DNA of 64,000 nt from Pseudoluteimonas sp047602125 (GCA_047602125.1 JASGIB010000001.1:1922001-1986000), one strand, 5' to 3'; counted from the first letter of the stretch, positions 11,518 through 19,703 are shown. Numbers and translations are program-made. Notes: a model not told the origin generated them from the letters alone.

Positions 11518-12963
11518 TCAGAACAGAGACGCTTGCGGCGACGCGACGGCCGCGGTCGGCGCCGCACCCCAACCGCCGGCGCCGGAGGGCCGGTGCCGCT
11601 GGGCGCGTTCGCGATGGGTCTTCTCCGCCAGTACGTTGAACTGGTTCATCCGTACCTGCAGCAGGTCGGCGGCATCGGTCGGCGCCTGTTCGACGCCGTG
11701 CAATCCCATCTCTTCCTCGAGGGCGGGGTCCGGCAAGGTCTGGAACGGGATCCGCATCGGCGCGGCGTCGAATTTGACCGCCTTCCTCATCGATCCCGTA
11801 TGCAAGGCGGATTGCCCGAACCTGCCGTTCACCCGATCCAGCAGCGCGCTGATCGCATGCGCCCGCCGGCGTTCGGCCATCAGTTCGCCGCAAACCGCGA
11901 TGCGCGGGGCCAGCCCGACCAGGGTCACCGCCACCGACAATGGTGGATGCCGCTTCGGATTCCAGCTCTCGTCAAGGACGGCGCGATGCAGGATGTCGAG
12001 CTTTTCCCCGAGCATCCGCAACAGCGCCGGCGTGTCGTCCAGCGGCGCGAACCGCAGGTCGTGCTCGAAGCGATTATCGATGCCGACGAAGCGGATGCGG
12101 ATCGCCATCCCGCCGGCGAGGAATCCTTCGTGGCGCAGGCGCATCGCCGCCTTGGCCAGCAGCTTGAATAGCACCGATCGCGCGCCTTCGAACGTGCGCA
12201 ATTCCGGGCCGAGCACGTGCGAATGCCCGACCGAGGCGCGCGGCGACACGCGTTCCGGCAGGTGGAAGCCGCGCAACTGCATCCAGAAGCGTTCGCCCTC
12301 GACGCTGCCCCAGGCGCGCCGCAAGCGATCGCGCGATGCGGCGCACAGGGTTTCGACATCGTGGATGCCCGCATCGCGGAGTCGCCGCTCCATCGATGGC
12401 CCGATTCCGCACAGCGCGCGCAATTCGAGCCGATGCAGGGCATGCGGCAGGTCGGCCTGTTCGATCACCACTAGGCCGTCCGGCTTGTCCATCTCCGATG
12501 CGGTCTTGGCCAGGAACTTGTTCGGCGCGATGCCGATCGAGCAGGTCAGCGCCGGGCCGAAGCGCTCGTGCAGCGCGCGCTTGATGTCGCGGGCGATGCG
12601 CTCGGCGTTGTCGCGCCGGCGCTCGCTGCCGATCAGCCAGCACGGCACCTCGTCCACCGATGCCGCCTTGCCGGTTGGGATGCACGACTCGATGACCTCC
12701 ATGAACTGGTGGTGCACTTGGATGTAGCGTGCCGGCCGCGCCAGCTGCATGGCGATCCCGGGGAAATCCCGCATCGCATCGGCCACGCCGGTGCCGGTGC
12801 GGATGCCGTGCAGCTTGGCCTCCTTGCTCGCGGCCAGGCAGCAGGTGGTGGTGGCGACCACGGGGATGACCGCGACCGGCTGGCCGCGCAGGTGCGGCGC
12901 GTCGAGCTGCTCGACCGAAGCGAAGAAGGAATCGAAATCGACGAACAGGCAGCGCAGTGTCAT
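11518..12963 (-). CDS. Y-family translesion DNA polymerase (DinB/UmuC-like)
   Basis: A 481-residue Y-family polymerase that would copy past DNA lesions. The first metal-binding Asp9 is in LFVDFDSFFASVEQ, and the second acidic pair is Asp104-Glu105 in ASVDEVPCW, where many members have S-I/L-D-E. Next come CSIGIAPNKFLAKTASEMDKPDG (thumb side) and the HhH segment ALCGIGPSMERRLRDAGI, then the little-finger domain. The last five residues, QASLF, match the beta-clamp binding pentapeptide. It is longer than E. coli DinB (351) because of an extended C-terminal part. No ImuA or ImuB partner is adjacent. It converges on the rrn operon. Confidence 0.88.
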   Translation of the reverse strand: MTLRCLFVDFDSFFASVEQLDAPHLRGQPVAVIPVVATTTCCLAASKEAKLHGIRTGTGVADAMRDFPGIAMQLARPARYIQVHHQFMEVIESCIPTGKAASVDEVPCWLIGSERRRDNAERIARDIKRALHERFGPALTCSIGIAPNKFLAKTASEMDKPDGLVVIEQADLPHALHRLELRALCGIGPSMERRLRDAGIHDVETLCAASRDRLRRAWGSVEGERFWMQLRGFHLPERVSPRASVGHSHVLGPELRTFEGARSVLFKLLAKAAMRLRHEGFLAGGMAIRIRFVGIDNRFEHDLRFAPLDDTPALLRMLGEKLDILHRAVLDESWNPKRHPPLSVAVTLVGLAPRIAVCGELMAERRRAHAISALLDRVNGRFGQSALHTGSMRKAVKFDAAPMRIPFQTLPDPALEEEMGLHGVEQAPTDAADLLQVRMNQFNVLAEKTHRERAQRHRPSGAGGWGAAPTAAVASPQASLF

Positions 12964-13162
12964 CGCGAACGGTCCGGTATGGGAACGCAGTATCGAACCG
13001 GCGCGTCTCCGTGGCCGGCGCGAATTTCACGATTTGACTAATAGCCGGGAGGCGTCTCGCGGGTGGAGACGATGCGCATTTGTAGGAGCGATCTCGAGCG
13101 CGACCCGCCGTTTAAGAGAGCTTGTCATCCATACGTTGGCTCTTGACCATCACGAACCGGCC
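12964..13162. other. Spacer between res and the Y-family polymerase
   Basis: A 199-bp non-coding gap that must hold the leftward polymerase promoter. It contains a short inverted repeat, CGTCTC-N7-GAGACG (13053-13071), and a degenerate GTAG element (13082-13104). I see no xanthomonad LexA motif (TTAG-N6-TACTA). Confidence 0.5.
13082..13104 (+). repeat. Degenerate GTAG-type REP element
   Basis: GTAGGAGCGATCTCGAGCG, then CGAC, matches the xanthomonad GTAG REP frame (GTAGGAGCGGC...GCCGCGAC), but the stem has an A-G mismatch. It lies just beyond the 3' end of the restriction gene. It is probably a decayed copy. Confidence 0.55.
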
Positions 13163-16138
13163 TCATAAATTCCACGTCGGAGGCGGCGGAACCGTGACGT
13201 CATAGCCAATGCCGATGGCCTTGAAGTGTTCGGTCGCGGCGTCGATCTTCGCGTTCTCGCTGGGCCGACGCTTGTCGCGGTCGTGCGTGCTCTTGGTTTC
13301 CCGGATCATGTAAATGCGGTCTTCGCCATCGGCATGCCTGATGATGGCCCAGTCGGGGTTGTAGTCGCCGACGGGCGTCGGCACCTTGAACTTCGCCGGC
13401 AATTTCATGAACAGCTTGATGTCCGCGCGACTGTCCAGCATTTCGGCGAAGTCGCGCTCCACCTCCGAATCGTAGACGACGTGGTCGAAGTCCGTTTTCT
13501 GCTTGTTGTGGATTGCCAACATCCGGTCGAAGAAGCGCTCCCTTTCTTCGAGGCCATCGGTTTGCAGTTCGCGGAGTTCGTAGATCGATCCGTCCAGTTT
13601 TTCGTACTGGATGCCATCAATGAGCAGCTTTGCCAATTCGCCCTTGATGCAGCGCAGGACCATGGCAATGAAGTCGTTTGGATTGCCGATGAATTCGGCC
13701 AACCGGTTGCTGCCCTTCACGATGTCCACCAGCGTTCGGCGGGTCAGCGAGGTGGTCTGCTGCAATTCGCCGATGATGTCCGGCAAGTCGTAGCGTAAAT
13801 CAAGTCTGGCGACGTTTTCCCCGAGGACCTGGCTCTGCGTGCCGCCTCGCAACACCCGGACACCCGCCCGGGTCACCTCGATCCGGAGAGGGTTGATTCG
13901 AGCCTCGCGCTTTATGGCATAGATCGCGTTGCCGACGATGGCTTCGCGTTCGACCTTGACCCGGTATGTGGTCCTGCGGCTGATGGCGTTCCAAAATTCC
14001 TCGAACTCAGGCGTTGCGTACAGTGCCTTGTTGAACTTGCGCGCCTTGCGATCCTTCGCGTTCTTGACGTACTTGCCGATGCCCGCGTCCCTGATGCGCT
14101 GGATGATGCCTGCTTCGTATGGTTTGAATGTTTCCGGCAAGTTCAGCGAAAAATCCGCGGCATCCGGCGTGAACACCAGCGTGGTCTTGCCATCCTTCAA
14201 GTAATTGTGGCTATGCAGGTGCCGGAAAATTTCCTGCGACGCCTTGTAGCCCAGCAATTCGTCGGTCGCCTTGCCGTCGGCATCCAGCCTCGCCAGTTTG
14301 GCGAACTCACCCGGTCTTACCTGCCCGATGGCGACGCCCGCCGCCTTGTATTCCTCCTGCAGGCTGTCGGCGAAAGCGGCATAGCTTTCATTGGCGATCA
14401 CGGTCAGCGTTGCGATCCCGCGATCCGCGATACGTTCGTAGCCGCGTTCGGTCTTCGCCACCGGCAGGCGCAGGCCGCGCCCGAGCGTCTGCCTGCGTTC
14501 CGTTTCCGTGCCCATTTCGCGCAAGGTGCAAATCTGGAACACGTTGGGATTGTCCCAGCCTTCGCGCAGGGCGGAATGGCTGAAGATGAAACGGACGGGT
14601 TCTTCCATGTCCAGCAGGCGCTGCTTGTCTTGCATGATCAGTTCATAGGCATCGTCGTCGGCTTTTGTCGCGCCGGACGAATCCTGGAATTCGACCTTGC
14701 CGCCTTTCTTCTTCAACTGGGAGAAATAAGCTCGACGCAATTCGCAGGGCTCATGCGGCAGCAGTTCCCGGTATTGCGCCGATCGGTTGCGCTCCTCGAT
14801 GAAGACCCCGTCGAACCACTTGACGAGCTCGCCATTAGCGTTCTCATTGTTCGTCCCGTCACCGAGGAAGCTGGCGACCTTGTCCACAAAAAACAGCGAC
14901 AGCACCTTGATGCCCTTGTCGCGCAGTACGGCTTCCTTGCGGAGATGTTCCAGGATGGCTTGTCGGATCATCTCCTTGTAGATCGCGCCGCTCGTGCCAC
15001 CGATGGACTCGCCCTGCAGCAATGTGCCGTGGTTGCTCAACTCGATCGACACTGGGTCGATGCTCATGCCGTTGATGCGCCAGCCGTCATAGGCCGCATT
15101 GTCCGTGATCTTGGAATCCGCCAGGTCGGCATCGCGCTTGACGGTTTTCTCCTTGCGCACGACGGAGCCATCCGCCTTGCGGCAGGACAGCTCCAGCTCG
15201 GCCGTGAACGTTCCGCGCGTGTTGGAAACATCGATCAGCCTCAGATACGGCGCTGCGTCGGCACCCTGCTGCGCGACGGAGTCCACCACGATCTGCTTGA
15301 CCAGTCCGAGGTCGTGCGCATCCACCGGGTCGAGCCGGTAGACCGGGTTGCGCAGTTGCCTGTGCGTGGCCGAGTAGCGCAGGGTGAACGCGGGATCGAG
15401 TTCGCCAACCGCGGATTGCGACAGCAGGGATTCCATGTTCTGCGGTTCGTCCATGACGACGATCGGGCGCGTGGCCTTCAGGTAGTCGATGGGGCGAAGG
15501 CCATTCAACCTGTCGCAGGTCTGGTGGATGATGCGCGTGTTCGCGTTCCCGCGGACCGAGTCGATCGTCATCACCAGGATCTGGACGCCGGTTGCCGTGG
15601 CGAAGGCCTGCACGTCGTCGGCGCGATCGCCGCGGTAGACGCCGGCATCGAAGGGCAGGGCCGGATACAGGCCGCGGAAGTGTTCGCGCATCAAGCGAAT
15701 GCTGGTATTCACGCCTTCGCGGATTGCTACGGACGGCACGAGGATGATGAATTTGCCGAAGCCGTAGTGCTGCGCCAGCTCGAAGATGGTGCGCAGGTAG
15801 ACATAGGTCTTGCCCGTTCCGGTTTCCATCTCGATGTTGAAGTCGAGTTTGCCGCCCGCGAGCGACTCGCTCTGTTCCAGCCCATTGCGATCCTGCACGG
15901 CCTGCAGGTTGGCAAGGATGGCCGCTTCGTCCAGCACCAGGTTGTTGCCGATGGCGCCGACTTCCTGCGCGGTGTCGACCGCTAATTGCCCCTCTGCCGT
16001 TTCCCCGGCCGTGCCGCGCATGGTGACGGCGAGTTTGTCCGCGTTCCCCGGTTGTCCGTCGAACAGATCCACCACGGCAGCGATGGCATCAAGCTGGTAT
16101 TGCTGGCGCGGGTCGAACTGGAAGCCGGTGTTGCTCAT
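13163..16138 (-). CDS. Type III restriction endonuclease, Res subunit
   Basis: A 991-residue superfamily-2 helicase-nuclease, a normal length for type III Res. Walker A is ETGTGKT (105-111), motif II is DEPQ (230-233) in place of DEAH, and motif VI is QTLGRGLRLP (around 560). The C-terminal 100 residues hold the PD-(D/E)XK endonuclease core (YNPDWAII...IYMIRETKST). With the Mod subunit it would translocate along DNA and cut beside unmethylated asymmetric sites. The ATG lies one base after the mod stop (TGA-T-ATG), so the two are co-translated. No frameshift or missing motif is seen, so the enzyme should be active. Confidence 0.93.
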   Translation of the reverse strand: MSNTGFQFDPRQQYQLDAIAAVVDLFDGQPGNADKLAVTMRGTAGETAEGQLAVDTAQEVGAIGNNLVLDEAAILANLQAVQDRNGLEQSESLAGGKLDFNIEMETGTGKTYVYLRTIFELAQHYGFGKFIILVPSVAIREGVNTSIRLMREHFRGLYPALPFDAGVYRGDRADDVQAFATATGVQILVMTIDSVRGNANTRIIHQTCDRLNGLRPIDYLKATRPIVVMDEPQNMESLLSQSAVGELDPAFTLRYSATHRQLRNPVYRLDPVDAHDLGLVKQIVVDSVAQQGADAAPYLRLIDVSNTRGTFTAELELSCRKADGSVVRKEKTVKRDADLADSKITDNAAYDGWRINGMSIDPVSIELSNHGTLLQGESIGGTSGAIYKEMIRQAILEHLRKEAVLRDKGIKVLSLFFVDKVASFLGDGTNNENANGELVKWFDGVFIEERNRSAQYRELLPHEPCELRRAYFSQLKKKGGKVEFQDSSGATKADDDAYELIMQDKQRLLDMEEPVRFIFSHSALREGWDNPNVFQICTLREMGTETERRQTLGRGLRLPVAKTERGYERIADRGIATLTVIANESYAAFADSLQEEYKAAGVAIGQVRPGEFAKLARLDADGKATDELLGYKASQEIFRHLHSHNYLKDGKTTLVFTPDAADFSLNLPETFKPYEAGIIQRIRDAGIGKYVKNAKDRKARKFNKALYATPEFEEFWNAISRRTTYRVKVEREAIVGNAIYAIKREARINPLRIEVTRAGVRVLRGGTQSQVLGENVARLDLRYDLPDIIGELQQTTSLTRRTLVDIVKGSNRLAEFIGNPNDFIAMVLRCIKGELAKLLIDGIQYEKLDGSIYELRELQTDGLEERERFFDRMLAIHNKQKTDFDHVVYDSEVERDFAEMLDSRADIKLFMKLPAKFKVPTPVGDYNPDWAIIRHADGEDRIYMIRETKSTHDRDKRRPSENAKIDAATEHFKAIGIGYDVTVPPPPTWNL

Positions 16139-16139
16139 A

Positions 16140-18005
16140 TCAGGCCGTCCGCAATTCGATGCCCTTGTTTTTTGCGTACTGGGCGAGATTGGTTTTCAAC
16201 TGGTCGTCGCCGTGGAAGGCGTCTTCGAGCACGATGAGCTTGCCGGGGGCGACATCGACCAGGGCGCGCAACTGCTCCAGCGTGGGCTTGACGTGTTCGT
16301 TGACGCAGGCCAGCACGCGGTTGTCGCCGACTTCGCGCACGTCCAGTCCCGCGATGGTTTTCGTGGCGATGGTTTCGGTCAGCGAAAGGCCGAGCTTGAG
16401 CAGCAGTTCCGTCAGCAGATCGTCCCGCGAGGCTTCATCGTCCGCGCTGTCGCGCAGGTCAAGCAGATGCTGTTCCAGCTGAGTCGGCGTGATTTCATTG
16501 GTGACGCGCCACTTGGTGAAGTGGGTGTCGGTCAGTTTGTAGGCGCGGAAGCCGGTGTCGCCCTTGCCGATCTTTTCTCCAGCCAGTTCGATGCGCTTGC
16601 GCGAGATGTCGGCGATGGTGGCGAAGCCGGCCTTGCGCGCCTCGGACTCTTCGGGCGTCGGTTCGGGCAGTTGCACCATGATGAAACGGCGGTTGTCGTT
16701 GTCTTCGGCGTTCAAGGCCATGACGGAGTGTGCAGTTGACGATGCACCAGCAAAGAAATCCAGCACGATGTCGCCATCTTTTGCGTTTCCAAGCTGGATG
16801 ATGCTTTTCAACAGCTGCGTCGGTTTTGGGTTGTCGAAGATTTTCTTTCGACCATTGAACAACTCCGTCAACTCATCGCTGCCTTGCTGGTTGCTGCCGA
16901 ACTGATCGTGGGTAAACCAATTTGTTGCCGACTGGCCTTCTTTTAATCGCTCGGACTCAAAAATCTTTTTCCGTGGCATGCCGTCGCCGCCATTGGGGAA
17001 ATGGATCCGGCCGTCGGCTTTCAAGTTGTCGAATGTGGTCTCTTCTCCCATCCACTCTTCATCGAGTACGGAGCCGTTTGGCGTGGTGATGGTGTATCTC
17101 GAACCACTTTGACCGGAACCGACTTTCCACGGTTTTGAATTCCAGGCGCCTCGCGGGTCATTGTCCGGGTTGGAGAACTTTCCTGTCAGTGGGAGCTTGC
17201 CGACGCCGGCAGCTTTTAGGCTTGCGGAATTTCGTGCATAAACCAGGATATGTTCTGCGACGAGGCCAATAAGCTTCGTCGGGTCATTCGGCTGGTTATG
17301 TCGCCTGCGCCAGTGAATCATTCCCTCGAAGTGGTTTTCACCGAAGACTTCATCGCAAAGGCGGCGCAGATTCGCGACTTCGTGGTCGTCAATTGAAATA
17401 AAAATGACGCCATCATCCGTCAGCAGATTCCGCGCTAGCTTCAACCGCGGATACATCATGTTCAACCAGTTCGAGTGATAGCGCCCCTCGGTTTCGCTGT
17501 TGGTCGAAACCTTCTTGCCTTTCTCGTTCACCTGCCGCGTCCACTCGAGGTAGGTCTCTAGCCCCTCGGTGAAATTGTCCGGGTATACGAAATCCTTGCC
17601 CGTGTTGTAGGGTGGATCGATGTAAATCAGCTTGACCTTGTTGTGGTAGTGCCGCTGCAGGATCTTCAGCACTTCCAGGTTGTCGCCCTCGATGAACACG
17701 TTCCGGGTCGTGTCCCAGTCCTTCGAATTGGCGAAGTCCGGCTTCAGCGTCGCAGTGGTCGGTGCCTGGGCGGCGCGTAGTGCCCGCTTCTTGCCTGGCC
17801 AGAACAGCCCGAAGCGTTCGCTTTCATCGACGGCATCGTCGCCCAGCAGTTCCGCGAGCTTCTTCGCGTCGATCTTGCCGTCGGCAACGGCTTCGGGAAC
17901 CAGCTCGGCCAGCCGCGCGGCAAGTTCCGTGCGGAAATCCGGGCTGGCGCCCGGGATTTCGCTCCGCACGGATTCCGGCAATGGGTCGGGCAGGGACTTG
18001 GGCAT
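16140..18005 (-). CDS. Type III adenine-specific DNA methyltransferase, Mod subunit
   Basis: A 621-residue beta-class N6-adenine methyltransferase. Catalytic motif IV is DPPY (130-133) in LIYIDPPYNTGKDF. The AdoMet motif I is DFFAGASST (416-424), where FxGxG enzymes usually read AGSGTT. The target-recognition region lies between them (about 215-400) and is visibly richer in A+T than its surroundings. The ATG at 18005 is used; a GTG at 18023 with an upstream GCAGG would add six residues. No simple-sequence repeat is present, so the phase-variation mechanism of many pathogen mod genes is absent. It is transcribed first, away from a small HTH gene. Confidence 0.93.
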   Translation of the reverse strand: MPKSLPDPLPESVRSEIPGASPDFRTELAARLAELVPEAVADGKIDAKKLAELLGDDAVDESERFGLFWPGKKRALRAAQAPTTATLKPDFANSKDWDTTRNVFIEGDNLEVLKILQRHYHNKVKLIYIDPPYNTGKDFVYPDNFTEGLETYLEWTRQVNEKGKKVSTNSETEGRYHSNWLNMMYPRLKLARNLLTDDGVIFISIDDHEVANLRRLCDEVFGENHFEGMIHWRRRHNQPNDPTKLIGLVAEHILVYARNSASLKAAGVGKLPLTGKFSNPDNDPRGAWNSKPWKVGSGQSGSRYTITTPNGSVLDEEWMGEETTFDNLKADGRIHFPNGGDGMPRKKIFESERLKEGQSATNWFTHDQFGSNQQGSDELTELFNGRKKIFDNPKPTQLLKSIIQLGNAKDGDIVLDFFAGASSTAHSVMALNAEDNDNRRFIMVQLPEPTPEESEARKAGFATIADISRKRIELAGEKIGKGDTGFRAYKLTDTHFTKWRVTNEITPTQLEQHLLDLRDSADDEASRDDLLTELLLKLGLSLTETIATKTIAGLDVREVGDNRVLACVNEHVKPTLEQLRALVDVAPGKLIVLEDAFHGDDQLKTNLAQYAKNKGIELRTA

Positions 18006-18035
18006 CAACCCGGGCGCAGGCACACGTGGCCTGCA

Positions 18036-18085
18036 ATGAAAGCAAAACTTTCATCAATGGGAAAGCATTTCTTTCAATCCGAAAG
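18036..18085. promoter_or_regulatory. Array of five GAAAG/CTTTC half-sites (putative operator)
   Basis: Between the mod and HTH starts there are GAAAG at 18038, CTTTC at 18048, GAAAG at 18061, CTTTC at 18071 and GAAAG at 18081. The first pair forms a perfect 7-bp palindrome ATGAAAG-N5-CTTTCAT (18036-18054). The second is GAAAG-N5-CTTTC (18061-18075), and a further N5 leads to the fifth half-site. Start-to-start spacings are 10, 13, 10 and 10 bp, close to one helical turn. This is what a dimeric HTH repressor binding cooperatively would need. The likely binder is the adjacent HTH protein. Confidence 0.75.
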
Positions 18086-18108
18086 CGGCGCTTGCCTACC
18101 GTCCGGGC

Positions 18109-18492
18109 ATGGACAAGGAAAAAGCCGACTTCGCCCGACGCCTTCGCGCCGCGCTCCATGACGCCGGCATCGAACCCAGCGCGGCGGTGCTGGAGAAGCG
18201 CTTCAATTCCCGCTACGACGGCACGCCGGTTACGGCGCAGGCGATCTCGGGCTGGCTCTCGGGTCGTTACCTGCCCAAGCAGGACAAGATCCGCGTGCTG
18301 GCCGGGATCGTCGGCGTCGATCCGCACGTCCTGCAATACGGCGGCAAGGCTCGGCTGGGCGATGATCGGCCCGCGTGGGAAGCGCTCAGCGCGCCGGAGC
18401 GGGCGATGATGGACGCCTTCCTCGCGCTGCCACCGACGCAGCGCAAGCTGGTGCGCGAATTGATTGCCGCACTTGCGGCGGGGCAGGGCTAA
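18109..18492 (+). CDS. Small HTH (Cro/C1-type) regulator beside the R-M system
   Basis: A 127-residue soluble protein. The N-terminal 70 residues form an XRE-like helix-turn-helix: FARRLRAALHDAGIEP, then PVTAQAISGWLSGRYLPKQDKIRVLAGIVGV, where AQAISGWLSG is the recognition-helix segment. The C-terminus (PAWEALSAPERAMMDAFLALPPTQRKLVRELIAAL) is helical and resembles the tail of phage/XRE regulators. It starts 103 bp from mod, facing away, with the GAAAG array between. Position and size suggest a controller protein for the restriction system, though it is longer than classical C proteins (about 80). It ends 7 bp from the convergent rpiA. Confidence 0.85.
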   Translation: MDKEKADFARRLRAALHDAGIEPSAAVLEKRFNSRYDGTPVTAQAISGWLSGRYLPKQDKIRVLAGIVGVDPHVLQYGGKARLGDDRPAWEALSAPERAMMDAFLALPPTQRKLVRELIAALAAGQG

Positions 18493-18498
18493 CCCGCG

Positions 18499-19146
18499 CT
18501 ACAACACCCGCGGCGGCTCCCCGCCCACGATCACCACGTCCGCCGGTCGCCGCGCGAACAGGCCGACGCTGACCACGCCGGGGATCTGGTTGAGTTCGCG
18601 TTCCATCGCCACCGGGTCGGTGATCGCGAGGTTGTGCACGTCCAGCACCCAATTGCCGTTGTCGGTGACCACGCCCTCACGCCACACCGGCTGGCCGCCG
18701 GTCATGCGCAGCAGTTCGCGCGCGACCAGGCTGCGCGCCATCGGGATCACCTCGATCGGCAGCGGGAATTTCCCCAGCACCGGCACCAGCTTGCTTGGAT
18801 CGATGATGCAGACGAACTTGCGGCTGGCCTCGGCGATGATCTTCTCGCGGGTCAGTGCCGCGCCACCGCCCTTGATCAGGCGCTTGTGCGGATCGCATTC
18901 GTCGGCGCCGTCCACGTACAGTTGCAGCGGGCCGGCGGTGTTGGCATCCATGACTTCGATACCGTGCGATTGCAGCCGCGCGGTGCTCTGTTCGGAACTC
19001 GACACCGCGCCGGCGATGCGGTGCTTCCATGCCGCCAGCGCGTCGATGAACCAGGCGACGGTCGAGCCGGTGCCGACGCCAACGATCATGCCGTCCTCGA
19101 CGTAGTCGATGGCTTTTTCCGCGGCGAGTTTCTTGGCTTCGGACAT
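18499..19146 (-). CDS. rpiA: Ribose-5-phosphate isomerase A
   Basis: A 215-residue RpiA, interconverting ribose-5-phosphate and ribulose-5-phosphate in the cytosolic pentose phosphate pathway. Signatures include VGVGTGSTV (about 23-31), VSSSEQS, DGADECD (about 79-85) with the catalytic Asp pair, and LIKGGGAALTREKI (about 90-103). Length is normal. Linkage of rpiA to fau, ssrS and zapA is the same as in many gammaproteobacteria. The HTH/R-M island lies directly beyond its 3' end. Confidence 0.97.
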   Translation of the reverse strand: MSEAKKLAAEKAIDYVEDGMIVGVGTGSTVAWFIDALAAWKHRIAGAVSSSEQSTARLQSHGIEVMDANTAGPLQLYVDGADECDPHKRLIKGGGAALTREKIIAEASRKFVCIIDPSKLVPVLGKFPLPIEVIPMARSLVARELLRMTGGQPVWREGVVTDNGNWVLDVHNLAITDPVAMERELNQIPGVVSVGLFARRPADVVIVGGEPPRVL

Positions 19147-19165
19147 GGGGTTTCCTGCTGCTTTT

Positions 19166-19232
19166 GTAGGAGCGGCTTATAGCCGCGACGGGGATTGCGA
19201 AAAGCGATCGCGGCCGGGAGGCCGCTCCCACA
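19166..19232. repeat. Head-to-head pair of GTAG-type REP elements
   Basis: GTAGGAGCGGCTTATAGCCG, then CGACG (19166-19190), has stem GCGGCT/AGCCGC. A second unit in inverted orientation (19207-19232) reads on the minus strand GTGGGAGCGGCCTCCCGGCC, then GCGA. The pair fills the 92-bp gap between the EVE and rpiA genes. Such GTAG REPs are characteristic of Stenotrophomonas, Lysobacter and Xanthomonas and are mobilised by RAYT (TnpA-REP) proteins; no RAYT gene is in the window. A folded pair can protect mRNA or bind gyrase/IHF, as BIMEs do elsewhere. Confidence 0.88.
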
Positions 19233-19238
19233 AGATCA

Positions 19239-19703
19239 TCATTCGAGCGACAACAACAATTTCCACTGTGCGGCCGTGACCGGCATCACCGACAGGCGGC
19301 TGCCGCGCTGGGTCAGGGCGAAGCCTTCGCCGAGTTCGTCGGCATGTTGCTTGATCTCTTCCAGCGGGATCGCGCGCTTGAGCTTCCTGTCGAACTTCAC
19401 GTCGACCAGCGACCAGCGCGGTTCCTCGCGCGTGCTTTTCGCATCGAAGTAATCCGACTTGGGATCGAACTGGGTCGGGTCGGGGTAGGGGCCACTCGCC
19501 ACTTCGGCGACGCCGACGATGGCGGGCACCTCGCAGCTGGAGTGGTAGAACAGCACGCCGTCGCCGGGCTGCATCTGCCGCATGTGGTTGCGCGCCTGGT
19601 AGTTGCGCACGCCGTTCCACGGTTCGGTGCCGACGCGCTTGAGGTCGTCGATGGAGAACGCGTCCGGTTCGGTCTTCATCAGCCAATGGCGCTTGCGGCT
19701 CAC
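19239..19703 (-). CDS. EVE-domain protein
   Basis: A 154-residue EVE (PUA-like) protein, starting at GTG 19703, which overlaps the previous stop (GTGA). The fold's conserved parts are visible: HWLMKTEPDAFSIDDL at the N-terminus, WNGVRNYQARNHMRQMQPGDGVLFYHSS (about 30-58), GVAEVASGPYPDPTQFD and WSLVDVKF. EVE domains form an aromatic cage that binds modified bases in DNA or RNA and occur beside restriction systems or alone as housekeeping genes. Here the partner is fau, and the pairing is common in Proteobacteria, so an ordinary role in nucleic-acid quality control is more likely than defence. Confidence 0.9.
   Translation of the reverse strand: MSRKRHWLMKTEPDAFSIDDLKRVGTEPWNGVRNYQARNHMRQMQPGDGVLFYHSSCEVPAIVGVAEVASGPYPDPTQFDPKSDYFDAKSTREEPRWSLVDVKFDRKLKRAIPLEEIKQHADELGEGFALTQRGSRLSVMPVTAAQWKLLLSLE

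Noticed and set aside
12964..13060. LexA box for the Y-family polymerase
   Set aside because: TATTAGTCAAATCG on the minus strand has the TTAG half but not TACTA at the right distance.
14207..15985. A 592-codon frame antisense to res
   Set aside because: No motifs and no ribosome-binding site; the antisense strand holds all helicase motifs of Res.
16140..18005. Phase-variable mod gene
   Set aside because: No tandem simple-sequence repeat occurs in or near the gene.
19239..19703. EVE protein as part of the restriction island
   Set aside because: It is coupled to fau by a GTGA overlap, and rpiA lies between it and the R-M genes; this pairing is common without any restriction system.
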